This document shows positions 52,501-60,590 of a DNA stretch of 64,000 nucleotides, in pieces; position 1 is the first letter of the stretch; each line of letters opens with the position of its first letter. The stretch lies in contig NZ_CP012573.1 in assembly GCF_001280205.1 (NCBI RefSeq), positions 1,302,001-1,366,000 on the forward strand. The letters run 5' to 3'. Below the pieces are notes generated by a model. That model did no database searches and had not been told where the DNA came from. It saw only the letters and a list, made by a program, of their open reading frames with translations. The position numbers were made by a program, and so were the translations under genes. This stretch comes from Clavibacter capsici. GTDB taxonomy: Bacteria > Actinomycetota > Actinomycetes > Actinomycetales > Microbacteriaceae.

Positions 52501-53267
52501 CCACCCGCCCCTTCGACCGCGAGGAGCAGCGCGCCCGCCTCCAGGTCGCCGAGCGGAAGCTCGCCCAGCTCGGCCGGGTCAACCCGCTCGCGCTCGAGGA
52601 GTTCGCCGCGCTCGAGCAGCGCCACCTCTTCCTCACCGAGCAGCTCGCCGACCTCACGGCGACGCGCGCCGACCTCCTCACGATCATCGAGGACATCGAC
52701 CGCACCATGCAGGGCGTCTTCGCCGCCGCCTTCGAGGACACCCGGGCCGCCTTCGACCGCGTGTTCCCGATCCTCTTCCCGGGCGGCACGGGCAGCATCC
52801 ACCTCACCGATCCCGAGCAGCTGCTCACGACGGGCATCGAGGTGAGCGTGCGCCCCGCGGGCAAGCGCATCGAGCGGCTGTCGCTGCTCTCCGGCGGGGA
52901 GCGCTCGCTCGCGGCCGTGGCCCTGCTCATCGCGATCTTCACCGCGCGGCCGAGCCCGTTCTACATCATGGACGAGGTGGAGGCGGCCCTCGACGACGCC
53001 AACCTCGGCCGCCTGCTGACGATCCTCGAGCAGCTCCGCGACACCTCGCAGCTCATCGTGATCACGCACCAGAAGCGCACGATGGAGATCGCCGACGCGC
53101 TCTACGGCGTCTCGATGCGGCAGGACGGCGTGAGCGCGGTCGTCGGCCAGCGCGTGAGCCGCGAGCCGCGCGCGGGATCCCCGGCCGCGGAAGCCGACGG
53201 GCCCGCCGCCGCGGACGCCGCCGCCGGGTGCGAGCCCGCCGACCCCGAGGAGCGGGCCGCCTCCTGA
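49542..53267 (+). CDS. smc: Chromosome segregation protein SMC
   Basis: A 1241-residue condensin ATPase. Walker A is GPNGSGKSN at residues 31-39; long coiled coils flank a hinge near residues 500-620 (GLPGVRGLLAEHVHVHPGFEQAVAAALG); the ABC signature LLSGGERSLAAVALL is near 1116 and Walker B FYIMDEVEAALDD near 1140. A stretch of about 40 mostly acidic residues (about 947-989, in DEAGEDAATETTPAE...) interrupts the C-terminal coil near the head, and the last 40 residues are an Ala/Pro-rich tail. GTG start (VHLKSLTLKGFKS). ftsY follows after 20 bp. Confidence 0.95.
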   Translation: MHLKSLTLKGFKSFAQPTTFQFETGVTCVVGPNGSGKSNVVDALAWVMGEQGAKTLRGGKMEDVIFAGTSTRGPLGRAEVTLTIDNADGALPIDYTEVAIRRTLFRNGGSEYAINGTSCRLLDVQELLSDSGLGREMHVIVGQGRLDNVLRATPEERRGFIEEAAGILKHRRRKERTLRKLEGMQANLTRLNDLAGEIRRQLKPLGRQAEVARQAQTVAAVVRDARARLVADEVVTLRRALAEHTRTEEERTTERMVLQEKLDRAVLRSERIVEEQEGDEVDGARRTAFALEQVQERLRNLLSLAQQRLALLGSADDAPEAASGTTPAQVQESRDEAERLTGLIGEAEAGWVSARQATAAARQALDALDEEIQAQSALVSRHDLEIAGLTGRAETAGSRLAAVRGEVLRQQNALDAARARLAAAEAERERGEAEGEADEQGGSELTRAYEDAQADVATEESAIEAVREELHAKERERDALAAREQALASALDQRDGSSDLVAAGLPGVRGLLAEHVHVHPGFEQAVAAALGTLADAVLAETRDDAVAALRRAVDDDLGRVEVVVAGSGGTAVEAPGTDGPVPASAVVDAPDGVRRTLAGVVIVDDLAQAVALLDGPDAPVTAITRAGEVVSAHVLRGGSGATRSKLELVAAREAAAATLTDVRARIDDLQVDLAAGRERLRAARERASAALGGLREADARLAAHAERLSRSRAQAESAAAELARVQRGLDLASASVDEAVAASDAARRALDEARSRPRPVLDASGRDALVAEWEAAREAEIEARLQVETARERVRAEQERTVALERRLAAERAAAEEAARRQVIRRRQIARAASVADALPAVVRAADRSTAEARLVLARAEEARAGRNAELSALRREEADLRQRLHGITEDVHGLELQIYEKRLQVSQLLERAASELGLGEEVLVAEYGPDVPVPEEAPLPPRQRARAAADPDGEDEAGEDAATETTPAEGAEPTDHDADDDTPPVPTRPFDREEQRARLQVAERKLAQLGRVNPLALEEFAALEQRHLFLTEQLADLTATRADLLTIIEDIDRTMQGVFAAAFEDTRAAFDRVFPILFPGGTGSIHLTDPEQLLTTGIEVSVRPAGKRIERLSLLSGGERSLAAVALLIAIFTARPSPFYIMDEVEAALDDANLGRLLTILEQLRDTSQLIVITHQKRTMEIADALYGVSMRQDGVSAVVGQRVSREPRAGSPAAEADGPAAADAAAGCEPADPEERAAS

Positions 53268-53275
53268 CGCGCGGC

Positions 53276-53281
53276 TACGCT
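53276..53281 (+). promoter_or_regulatory. Candidate leaderless -10 element of ftsY
   Basis: TACGCT exactly 6 nt before the ftsY ATG, in the 20-bp gap after smc. Confidence 0.5.
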
Positions 53282-53287
53282 GGGCAC

Positions 53288-54160
53288 ATGGCACGCACCC
53301 CCTGGTCCCTCTCCGGCGCGCTGCGCGGCATGTTCGCGAAGCCCACGATCGACGAGACCACGTGGGACGACCTCGAGACCGCCCTCATCACCGCGGACTT
53401 CGGCCCCGACGTCACCGAGGCCACCATCGACGACCTCCGGGAGAAGGTCGACCGCTACCGCACGACCGACCCGCGCGACCTCCAGCGCATGCTCCGCGAG
53501 AGCATCGAGGAGCGCCTCGCGAAGCACGACCCGACGCTCAAGCTCAGCGCCCGCCCCGCGGTGATCCTCGTGGTCGGCGTCAACGGCGTCGGCAAGACCA
53601 CCACCATCGGCAAGTTCGCCAAGTTCCTCCGCAACTACGGCCGCACGGTCGTCGTCGGCGCGGCGGACACGTTCCGCGCCGCCGCCGTCGACCAGCTCGC
53701 CACGTGGGCCGAGCGCGCCGGCGCCGAGATCGTCCGCCCGCAGCAGCCGGGCCAGGATCCGGCGAGCGTCGCCTTCCAGACCGTCGAGCACGCGCAGCGC
53801 CACGGCACCGAGATGGTGATCATCGACACGGCCGGCCGCCTGCACACCAAGGGCGGCCTCATGGACGAGCTGTCGAAGATCCGCCGCGTCGTGGAGAAGC
53901 AGACCCCCATCGCCGAGGTGCTGCTGGTGCTCGACGCGACGACCGGGCAGAACGGCCTCGCGCAGGCGCAGGCGTTCATCGAGCACGGCGGCGTCACGGG
54001 CCTCGTCATCACGAAGCTCGACGGATCCGCCAAGGGCGGCTTCATCCTCAACGTGCAGGAGCGCACGGGCATCCCGATCAAGCTCATCGGCCAGGGCGAG
54101 GGCATCGGCGACCTCACGGGCTTCACCCCCCACGTCTTCGCGCAGAACCTGGTCGGCTGA
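53288..54160 (+). CDS. ftsY: Signal recognition particle receptor FtsY
   Basis: A 290-residue SRP GTPase with N and G domains only; the acidic A domain of longer FtsY proteins is absent, as in many actinobacteria. Motifs: VVGVNGVGKTTTIGKFAKFL (G1), VGAADTFRAAAVDQLATWAERAG, VIIDTAGRLHTKGGLMDELSKI (G3) and VITKLDGSAKGGFILNV (G4). The conserved GEGIGDLTGFTPHVFAQNLVG is the C-terminus. Downstream lie tandem copies of its final 30 bp. Confidence 0.95.
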   Translation: MARTPWSLSGALRGMFAKPTIDETTWDDLETALITADFGPDVTEATIDDLREKVDRYRTTDPRDLQRMLRESIEERLAKHDPTLKLSARPAVILVVGVNGVGKTTTIGKFAKFLRNYGRTVVVGAADTFRAAAVDQLATWAERAGAEIVRPQQPGQDPASVAFQTVEHAQRHGTEMVIIDTAGRLHTKGGLMDELSKIRRVVEKQTPIAEVLLVLDATTGQNGLAQAQAFIEHGGVTGLVITKLDGSAKGGFILNVQERTGIPIKLIGQGEGIGDLTGFTPHVFAQNLVG

Positions 54161-54280
54161 TCCGGGCGCTGGCCCTGACCGTGCCCCACGTGTCCGCGCA
54201 GGACCTGGTCGGCTGATCCGGGCGCTGGCCCCGACCGGGCCCCGCGTCTTCGCGCAGGACCTGGTCGGCTGACGCGGGCA
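54131..54280 (+). repeat. 56-bp tandem repeats of the ftsY 3' end
   Basis: Unit 1 (54131-54186) starts inside ftsY at PHVFAQNLVG-TGA and runs past the stop. Unit 2 (54187-54242) and a partial unit 3 (54243 to about 54280) repeat it, so TGA recurs at 54158, 54214 and 54270. Each copy still encodes P(H/R)V(F/S)AQ(N/D)LVG before TGA. Units 1 and 2 differ at only a few positions. As 56 is not a multiple of three, the copies are out of frame with ftsY. Confidence 0.9.
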
Positions 54281-54307
54281 CCGGCTCGGGGGACCTCCCG
54301 CGCCGGT

Positions 54308-54313
54308 TAAGCT
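54308..54313 (+). promoter_or_regulatory. Candidate -10 element of ffh
   Basis: TAAGCT, 9 nt before the ffh ATG, implying a leader of about 2-3 nt. Confidence 0.45.
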
Positions 54314-54322
54314 GGACCCACC

Positions 54323-55894
54323 ATGGCTACCTTCGGAACACTCTCGGACCGCCTCGCCGAGACCTTCAAGAACCTGCGCGGCAAGGGCAAGCTCAGCGCC
54401 GCGGACGTCGACGGCACCGTCCGCGAGATCCGCCGCGCGCTGCTCGAGGCCGACGTCGCGCTCGACGTCGTCAAGGCGTTCACCGCCTCCGTCCGCGAGC
54501 GCGCCCTGGGCGGCGAGGTCAGCCAGGCGCTGAACCCGGCCCAGCAGGTCGTCCAGATCGTCAACGAGGAGCTCGTCGGGATCCTCGGCGGCCAGCAGCG
54601 CCGCATCACCTTCGCGAAGCGCCCGCCGACGGTCATCATGCTCGCCGGCCTCCAGGGCGCGGGCAAGACGACCCTCGCGGGCAAGCTCGGCAAGTGGCTG
54701 GCCAAGGACGGCCACACGCCCATGCTCGTCGCGGCCGACCTCCAGCGCCCCAACGCCGTGCAGCAGCTGCAGGTCGTGGGCGAGCAGGCGGGCGTCCCCG
54801 TGTTCGCGCCCGAGCCCGGCAACGGACGCGGCAACCCCGTCCGCGTCGCCAAGGACGCGATGAAGCACGCGGTCGACAAGCAGTACAGCGTCGTCATCAT
54901 CGACACGGCCGGCCGCCTCGGCGTCGACCAGGAGCTCATGAGGCAGGCCGCGGACATCCGCAAGGCCACCGACCCCGACGAGGTCCTCTTCGTCATCGAC
55001 GCCATGATCGGCCAGGACGCGGTCGCGACCGCGAAGGCCTTCCAGGACGGCGTCGACTTCACGGGCGTCGTGCTCTCCAAGCTCGACGGCGACGCGCGCG
55101 GCGGCGCGGCCCTCTCGGTCGCCTCCGTCACGGGCCGCCCCATCATGTTCGCCTCCACGGGCGAGGGCCTCGACGACTTCGAGCCCTTCCACCCCGACCG
55201 CATGGCGAGCCGCATCCTCGACCTCGGCGACATCCTCACCCTCATCGAGCAGGCCCAGCAGGCCTTCGACGAGGAGGAGGCGATGGAGGTCGCCCAGAAG
55301 CTCGCGAGCGACAGCTTCACGCTCGACGACTTCCTCAAGCAGATGCAGCAGCTGCGCGGCAAGGGCTCGCTGAAGAAGATGATGGGCATGCTCCCGGGCA
55401 TGGGCGCCATGAAGGAGCAGCTCGAGAACTTCGACGAGAAGGAGATCGTCCGCACCGAGGCGATCATCCAGTCGATGACGAAGGCCGAGCGCCAGAACCC
55501 GAAGCTCCTCAACGGCTCGCGCCGCCTCCGCATCGCCCGCGGATCCGGCATGACGGTCACCGACGTCAACGGCCTCGTGCAGCGCTTCGAGCAGGCCTCG
55601 AAGATGATGCGCACGGTCGCGCGCGGCGGCATGCCGCAGATCCCCGGCATGGGCCCCATGCCCGGCGCGCACTCGAGCCGCAAGCCCGCGCAGCAGAAGA
55701 AGAAGGGCTCGAAGTCGGGCAACCCGGCCAAGCGCGCGCAGGAGAACGCGGCGCTCGCGTCCGGCCAGCGCATCGGCGGGCCCGCGGCTCCCGCGGGATC
55801 CGGCTTCGGCCTCGCCGGCTCGGGCAAGGGCGGCGCGAACGGCGGCCCGAGCGAGGAGGAGCTCGCCTCGCTGCAGAAGTTCCTCGGGCGCTGA
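54323..55894 (+). CDS. ffh: Signal recognition particle protein Ffh (SRP54)
   Basis: A 523-residue SRP GTPase that binds signal peptides and 4.5S RNA. NG domain: GLQGAGKTTLAGKLGKWLAKDG (G1), LVAADLQRPNAVQQL, IIDTAGRLGVDQELM (G3), VLSKLDGDARGGAALS (G4). The methionine-rich M domain starts around residue 325 (FTLDDFLKQMQQLRGKGSLKKMMGMLPGMGAM) with the SRP-RNA binding GSRRLRIARGSGMTVTDVNGLVQRFEQASKMM. The C-terminus is a long Gly/Ala/Lys-rich tail. A strong hairpin follows the stop. Confidence 0.96.
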   Translation: MATFGTLSDRLAETFKNLRGKGKLSAADVDGTVREIRRALLEADVALDVVKAFTASVRERALGGEVSQALNPAQQVVQIVNEELVGILGGQQRRITFAKRPPTVIMLAGLQGAGKTTLAGKLGKWLAKDGHTPMLVAADLQRPNAVQQLQVVGEQAGVPVFAPEPGNGRGNPVRVAKDAMKHAVDKQYSVVIIDTAGRLGVDQELMRQAADIRKATDPDEVLFVIDAMIGQDAVATAKAFQDGVDFTGVVLSKLDGDARGGAALSVASVTGRPIMFASTGEGLDDFEPFHPDRMASRILDLGDILTLIEQAQQAFDEEEAMEVAQKLASDSFTLDDFLKQMQQLRGKGSLKKMMGMLPGMGAMKEQLENFDEKEIVRTEAIIQSMTKAERQNPKLLNGSRRLRIARGSGMTVTDVNGLVQRFEQASKMMRTVARGGMPQIPGMGPMPGAHSSRKPAQQKKKGSKSGNPAKRAQENAALASGQRIGGPAAPAGSGFGLAGSGKGGANGGPSEEELASLQKFLGR

Positions 55895-55916
55895 CCGGCC
55901 CCACCGCTCGACGCTC

Positions 55917-55948
55917 GACGGCGTCCTCCCCACCGGGAGGGCGCCGTC
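55917..55948. terminator. Hairpin terminator between ffh and marP
   Basis: A 14-bp stem with one G-T wobble (55917-55930 with 55935-55948) and a CACC loop, 22 bp after the ffh stop and 32 bp from the marP stop; probably bidirectional. Confidence 0.8.
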
Positions 55949-55980
55949 GTCGCATCCGGGCCGGCACGGGGCCGGGCGGG

Positions 55981-57174
55981 TCAGACCCCGCAGCGCCCCG
56001 AGTCCACCGGCGCGCTGGCGCCGGCCTCCTGCAGCACGGGCGCGATCTCGTCGAGCGTCATCGCGTAGCCGGTCTGGGAGTCGACCGTCGAGGTGGCGAA
56101 CACGAGGCCGACCACGCGGCCCTGCGCGTCGAACAGCGCGCCGCCGGAGTCGCCCGGCCGCACGGTCCCGCGCACGGAGTAGACCTCGCGCGTCACCGGC
56201 TGCTCGTGCTGGATGTCGGTGCCGAGCGCGTCGACGACCTCGCGGATCCGCGCCCCCGTGGCCTGGTACGGCCCGCCGCCCGGGTACCCGGCGACGACGG
56301 CCTCGTCGGACGCGGCGAGCTCGTCGCCGAGGGGCAGGGGCGCGGCCGCGAGGCCCGGCACGGCGAGGATCGCCACGTCCCGGGCGGGGTCGAACACCAC
56401 GAGGTCCGCCCGCAGCAGGTCGCCGGTGCCGCCCTGCTGCACGTAGACCTCGTCGGAACCGGTCACCACGTGAGCGTTGGTCACGACGCGGTCGCCCTGC
56501 ACGACCCAGCCGCTGCCGGATGACGACGTGCCGCAAGCCGGTGCGGACGAGAGGACCTTCACCACGCTCGACGCGGAGCGCCGCACGGCCTCGGGCACGT
56601 CGGCGTCGGGCGCCGCGGTGTCGGCGATCGCCTCCTCGCCGTTCGCGAAGACCCGCGGATACCCGACGTCGTGGAGGGCGTCGTCGAGCGCGGACAGCGC
56701 CGTCGAGCTGGAGACGGGGCTCACGCGGTCGAGGGTCGCGAGGATGCGCGACGAGGACGCGAGCTGCACCGCGGGGATCACGCCGCTGGATCCGAGGAAG
56801 CCGCCGATGAACCACACCGACACGGCCCACGCGGCGAGGCCGGCCACGGCGCCGATCCCGCGATCGAGGCCCTGCGCGGCGCCCCGGGGACGCAGGAGGC
56901 GCGTGAGGACGCTGGCGACCTGGGCGAGGATGCCGCTCACGAGCGAGGTGGTGACGAGCATCAGCAGGGCGGCGGCCACGGTGCGCATGATCCCCGTGGC
57001 CACCCCGAACTGGTCGAGCAGGGCGAGGAACGCCGGCGTGATGGCGAGGGCCAGCAGCACGCCGAGCACGATGCCGGCGAGCCCGGCGACCGTCACGATG
57101 GCCCCGCGGCGCCAGCCGGCGAGGGCGGCGAGGACCGCGACGACGAGGATGACGATGTCGACGGCGGGGCTCAC
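55981..57174 (-). CDS. MarP-type membrane-anchored serine protease (CvpA-trypsin fusion)
   Basis: A 397-residue protein resembling mycobacterial MarP (Rv3671c). Four N-terminal helices of the CvpA type (VDIVILVVAVLAALAGWRRG onwards) precede an extracytoplasmic chymotrypsin-like domain. The catalytic triad is H in VVTNAHVVTG, D in DPARDVAILAV and S in VRPGDSGGALFD; paired cysteines (ACGTSS ... SGRCGV) probably form a disulfide. MarP maintains acid and oxidative-stress resistance and cleaves wall hydrolases in mycobacteria; the role here is inferred. GTG start. It lies 19 bp downstream of the carboxylate-amine ligase. Confidence 0.9.
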   Translation of the reverse strand: MSPAVDIVILVVAVLAALAGWRRGAIVTVAGLAGIVLGVLLALAITPAFLALLDQFGVATGIMRTVAAALLMLVTTSLVSGILAQVASVLTRLLRPRGAAQGLDRGIGAVAGLAAWAVSVWFIGGFLGSSGVIPAVQLASSSRILATLDRVSPVSSSTALSALDDALHDVGYPRVFANGEEAIADTAAPDADVPEAVRRSASSVVKVLSSAPACGTSSSGSGWVVQGDRVVTNAHVVTGSDEVYVQQGGTGDLLRADLVVFDPARDVAILAVPGLAAAPLPLGDELAASDEAVVAGYPGGGPYQATGARIREVVDALGTDIQHEQPVTREVYSVRGTVRPGDSGGALFDAQGRVVGLVFATSTVDSQTGYAMTLDEIAPVLQEAGASAPVDSGRCGV

Positions 57175-57193
57175 CCCCTCATCCTCTCCCGGG

Positions 57194-58327
57194 TCACCGA
57201 CCGAGACCTGAGCGGAGCTCCTCCACGAGGTGGGTGACCACGGGCGCGAGCGCGCCGCCCGCCTCCTCCGCGACCCGGAGCTGCCGCTGGTAGCTCGCAC
57301 CGCCGTCGACGATGTCGAGGATCCCCCGCAGCTCCGCCTCGCAGCCGAGCGCGTCGGCGACGGGGGAGAGGCGCTCCACGAGCGCCCGGGTGTCGTCGCC
57401 CACGAGCGCCTCCTCGCCCGCGGCGTCCTGGATGATGATCGCGTCCATGCCGTACCGGGCCGCGCGCCACTTGTTCTCCCGGACGAACCAGGGCTGCATC
57501 CGGGGCAGCTCCTCGCCGCGGTCGAGAGCGGCGGACATGTCGTGCACCAGGCACTGCACGAGCGCGGCGAGCGACGCGATCTCCCGGAGCGTCGAGACCC
57601 CGTCGAACACGCGCGTCTCGAGGGTGCCCCACCTGGGCGCGGGCCGGATGTCCCAGCGCAGCTCGCTGTGGTGGTCGATGACGCCGACGTGCGTCATGTC
57701 GCCGACGAGCCGCTCGTAGTCGGCCCACGTGGTGAGGTCCGGCGGCAGCCCGGCGGTCGGCAGCTGCTGGAACATGAGCGCGCGGTTGGACGCGTAGCCC
57801 GTCTCCTCACCCGACCAGTACGGGCTCGACGCGCTGAGCGCCTGGAACCGGGGGAGGTGCACGAGGAGCGCGTTGAGGATGGGCAGCGCCTTCGAGGCGT
57901 CGTCGATGCCGACGTGCACGTGCACGCCCCAGATCATCATCTGCCGGCCCCACCACCTCGTGCGGTCGACGAGGGTGGCGTACCGCTCGTTGTCGGGCGT
58001 CACGTCCTGGTCGGGCCAGGAGCTGAACGGGTGCGTGCCCGCGCACATGAGGTCGATGCCGAGCGGATCCGCGACCGTCACCACCCGCTCGATCAGCCGG
58101 GCGAGGTCGTCCACGGCGTCGCCCACGCGGCCGTGCGGCGCGCTGACGACCTCCACCGTGTTGGTGAGGAACTCCCCGGTCACGTGCGGGTGCGCGTCGT
58201 CGTGCGGGAACGAGCGGAGGATCTCGGGAGCCGCGCCCGCGAGCTCCCCGGAGCCGCGCTCGACGCACGCGAGCTCCCACTCGATCCCCACGCGGGAGGG
58301 CGGCTGGCGGGCGAAGTCGATCTGCAT
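57194..58327 (-). CDS. Carboxylate-amine ligase, glutamate-cysteine ligase 2 (YbdK) family
   Basis: A 377-residue enzyme of the YbdK/GCS2 group: VGIEWELACVE opens it, TNTVEVVSAPH is the glutamate-binding area, and IWGVHVHVGIDD, WDIRPAPRWGTLETRVFDG and ENKWRAARYGMDA are family blocks. YbdK members show weak glutamate-cysteine ligase activity in vitro and their natural product is often unknown. Actinobacteria use mycothiol, so a glutathione role is unlikely; ergothioneine-type gamma-glutamylcysteine supply is possible. First gene of a pair with marP. Confidence 0.87.
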   Translation of the reverse strand: MQIDFARQPPSRVGIEWELACVERGSGELAGAAPEILRSFPHDDAHPHVTGEFLTNTVEVVSAPHGRVGDAVDDLARLIERVVTVADPLGIDLMCAGTHPFSSWPDQDVTPDNERYATLVDRTRWWGRQMMIWGVHVHVGIDDASKALPILNALLVHLPRFQALSASSPYWSGEETGYASNRALMFQQLPTAGLPPDLTTWADYERLVGDMTHVGVIDHHSELRWDIRPAPRWGTLETRVFDGVSTLREIASLAALVQCLVHDMSAALDRGEELPRMQPWFVRENKWRAARYGMDAIIIQDAAGEEALVGDDTRALVERLSPVADALGCEAELRGILDIVDGGASYQRQLRVAEEAGGALAPVVTHLVEELRSGLGR

Positions 58328-58462
58328 GCGGGTCCTGCCGTCCACGGGTCTCGGGGCGCATGCGCCCGGTGTCGTCCGATCATGCCACGCACCCGGCGGG
58401 ACGGCCGGGCGGTGACGCCGTGCGGCGCGCCGACAGGAGGGGTCCCGTCCCCGCCCGGCGTC

Positions 58463-58471
58463 TGCCATAAT
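58463..58471 (+). promoter_or_regulatory. Candidate promoter of the rpsP operon
   Basis: An extended -10, TGC followed by CATAAT (58466-58471), about 129 nt before the rpsP GTG. The long, relatively AT-rich leader (58480-58599) could carry regulation, but I see no recognised leader motif. The rest of 58328-58599 must also hold the promoter of the minus-strand ligase. Confidence 0.5.
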
Positions 58472-58599
58472 GATCTGTCGAGTCCGCGATCGTCCGACCC
58501 TCTAATCAGGCGCCGCGAGACCCCATCGAACCAATGCCGAGTGTGCCCCCACGCTCACGGCCGTCAGTTCACCCCACACAAAAGAAATTCAGGAGAATT

Positions 58600-59013
58600 G
58601 TGGCTGTCAAGATCCGTCTGAAGCGCCTGGGCAAGATCCGCGCGCCGTACTACCGCATCGTCGTCGCCGACTCGCGCACCAAGCGCGACGGCCGCGTCAT
58701 CGAGGAGATCGGCAAGTACCACCCCACCGAGGAGCCCTCGTTCATCGAGGTCCAGTCGGAGCGGGCGCAGTACTGGCTCTCCGTGGGCGCCCAGCCCACC
58801 GAGCAGGTCGAGGCCCTCCTCAAGCTCACGGGCGACTGGGGTCGCTTCAAGGGCGACAAGGACGCCGTGTCCACCGTCCGCACGCGCGAGGCGAAGCCCG
58901 CCTACGTCGCGGACGAGAAGAAGAAGCCGGTCCTGAAGCCCAAGACCGAGAAGGCCGCCCCCGCGCCCGAGGCCGCCGAGGCCCCGGCCGAGGCGACCGA
59001 GGAGCAGGCCTAG
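58600..59013 (+). CDS. rpsP: 30S ribosomal protein S16
   Basis: A 137-residue S16: [42 protein letters not shown] is the conserved core. After residue 85 there is an Ala/Pro/Glu/Lys-rich actinobacterial tail ([22 protein letters not shown]...). GTG start 3 bp after the AGGAGA Shine-Dalgarno region. It opens the conserved rpsP-khpA-rimM-trmD operon for 30S maturation and tRNA modification. Confidence 0.96.
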   Translation: MAVKIRLKRLGKIRAPYYRIVVADSRTKRDGRVIEEIGKYHPTEEPSFIEVQSERAQYWLSVGAQPTEQVEALLKLTGDWGRFKGDKDAVSTVRTREAKPAYVADEKKKPVLKPKTEKAAPAPEAAEAPAEATEEQA

Positions 59014-59016
59014 CCC

Positions 59017-59253
59017 ATGCTCGCTCCCGCGCTCGCGCACCTGGTCAAGGGCATCGTCGAGCACCCGGATGATGTCTCCGTGACGAGCAAGGGATCCCCC
59101 CGCGGCGAGGTCCTCGAGGTGCGCGTGCACCCCGAGGACCTCGGCCGGGTCATCGGCCGCGCGGGTCGCACCGCGAAGGCCCTCCGGACCCTGGTGTCGG
59201 CCCTCGCCGACGGCCAGCGCGTCCGCGTCGATGTGGTGGACACCGATTCCTGA
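59017..59253 (+). CDS. khpA: KH-domain RNA-binding protein (KhpA/YlqC-type)
   Basis: A 78-residue single KH domain. It runs ALAHLVKGIVEHPDDVSV, then VHPEDLGRVIGRAGRTAKALRTLVSAL with the GxxG loop as IGRAG. KhpA binds RNA widely, often with KhpB. The place between rpsP and rimM is conserved. ATG 3 bp after the rpsP stop; the 3' end overlaps the only in-frame start available for rimM by 23 bp. Confidence 0.93.
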   Translation: MLAPALAHLVKGIVEHPDDVSVTSKGSPRGEVLEVRVHPEDLGRVIGRAGRTAKALRTLVSALADGQRVRVDVVDTDS

Positions 59254-59860
59254 GGACATCGCCCGTGACCCCGCGGCGTTCCGCGTCGGCCGGCTGACCA
59301 AGGCGCACGGGCTCAAGGGAGCCGTCAAGCTCGAGCTCTTCACGGACGACCCCGCCAAGCGGTTCGTCCCCGGCGCCGAGTTCTCGTTGCAGGTCCCGGA
59401 GTCGTCCCCCTGGCACGGCCGCACCCTCACGCTCGTGGAGCTGCGCTGGTACAACAGCCACCCCGTCGGCTTCTTCGAGGGCGTCGCCGACCGCACGGCC
59501 GCCGAGTCGCTCGCCAAGGCCATCCTCTGGATGACGCCGCCGGCCGACGAGCCGACCGAGCCCGACGCCTGGTACGACCACCAGCTCGTGGGCCTGAAGG
59601 TCCTCCGCGACGGCGTCGAGGTCGGCACGGTCTCCCTGGTCGACCACTTCCCGGCCCAGGACCTGCTGCACGTCGACACCCCGTCGGGCACCGTGCTGGT
59701 CCCGTTCGTGCAGGCCATCGTCCCCTCCGTGGACGTCGAGGCCGGCACGCTCGTCGTGACCCCGCCGCTCGGCCTCTTCGAGGACGTCCCGGAGGCGGAG
59801 GCCCCGGCGCCCGCCGCGGAGGCCGCCGATCCCGCCCCCGAGGGCGACGACGCGCGCTGA
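59231..59860 (+). CDS. rimM: Ribosome maturation factor RimM
   Basis: A 209-residue 16S-processing factor that binds S19 in assembling 30S subunits. The N-terminal domain begins [25 protein letters not shown], and the PRC-barrel domain includes [21 protein letters not shown] and [16 protein letters not shown]. The last 25 residues are an Ala/Pro-rich tail. ATG at 59231 is the only start codon before the conserved part and overlaps khpA by 23 bp. trmD follows one base after the stop. Confidence 0.94.
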   Translation: MWWTPIPEDIARDPAAFRVGRLTKAHGLKGAVKLELFTDDPAKRFVPGAEFSLQVPESSPWHGRTLTLVELRWYNSHPVGFFEGVADRTAAESLAKAILWMTPPADEPTEPDAWYDHQLVGLKVLRDGVEVGTVSLVDHFPAQDLLHVDTPSGTVLVPFVQAIVPSVDVEAGTLVVTPPLGLFEDVPEAEAPAPAAEAADPAPEGDDAR

Positions 59861-59861
59861 C

Positions 59862-60548
59862 ATGCGGATCGACATCGTCTCGATCTTCCCGGAGTTCTTC
59901 GGGGTGCTCGACATCTCCCTGCTCGGTCGCGCGCGCCAGTCCGGCCTCATCGACCTGCGCGTGCACGACCTGCGCTCCTACGCGCACGACCGGCACCGCA
60001 CCGTCGACGACACGCCCTACGGCGGCGGCGCCGGCATGGTCATGAAGCCCGAGCCGTGGGGCGAGGCGATGGACGAGGTCCTCGCCGACGACACGGACCC
60101 CGTCATCGTCTTCCCGTCGCCCGCCGGCGACGTCTTCACGCAGGCCATGGCCCAGGAGCTCTCCCTGGAGCCGCACCTGGCCTTCGGCTGCGGCCGCTAC
60201 GAGGGCATCGACCAGCGCGTCGTCGACCACACGGCGACGCGCGCGCGCGTGCGCCTCGTCAGCCTCGGCGACTACGTGCTGAACGGGGGCGAGGTCGCCG
60301 TGATGGCGATGATCGAGGCCATCGGCCGGCTCGTGCCCGGCGTGGTCGGCAACCCCGCGAGCCTCGTGGAGGAGAGCCACTCCGACGGGCTCCTCGAGCA
60401 TCCCAGCTACACCAAGCCGCAGGAGTGGCGCGGGCTCGCCGTGCCGGACGTGCTCCGGAGCGGCAACCACGGCGCCATCGCGGCCTGGCGGCGCGAGCAG
60501 CAGATCGAGCGCACGCGCCGCGTCCGGCCCGACCTCCTGCCCGACTAG
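59862..60548 (+). CDS. trmD: tRNA (guanine37-N1)-methyltransferase
   Basis: A 228-residue SPOUT methyltransferase that makes m1G37. It starts [24 protein letters not shown]; the [18 protein letters not shown] loop, [13 protein letters not shown], and the knot [30 protein letters not shown] are all present, as is the [16 protein letters not shown] end. Last gene of the rpsP operon, one base after rimM. Confidence 0.96.
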   Translation: MRIDIVSIFPEFFGVLDISLLGRARQSGLIDLRVHDLRSYAHDRHRTVDDTPYGGGAGMVMKPEPWGEAMDEVLADDTDPVIVFPSPAGDVFTQAMAQELSLEPHLAFGCGRYEGIDQRVVDHTATRARVRLVSLGDYVLNGGEVAVMAMIEAIGRLVPGVVGNPASLVEESHSDGLLEHPSYTKPQEWRGLAVPDVLRSGNHGAIAAWRREQQIERTRRVRPDLLPD

Positions 60549-60590
60549 CGCCGTCGGACCAGCCGGCAGCGTCCCTCCGGTGGAGCGCGC

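Noticed and set aside
53362-54216. A reading frame that ends in the second tandem copy after ftsY (…AQDLVG)
   Set aside because: It is a shadow frame of ftsY; the apparent C-terminus comes from the tandem repeat and not from a real second product.
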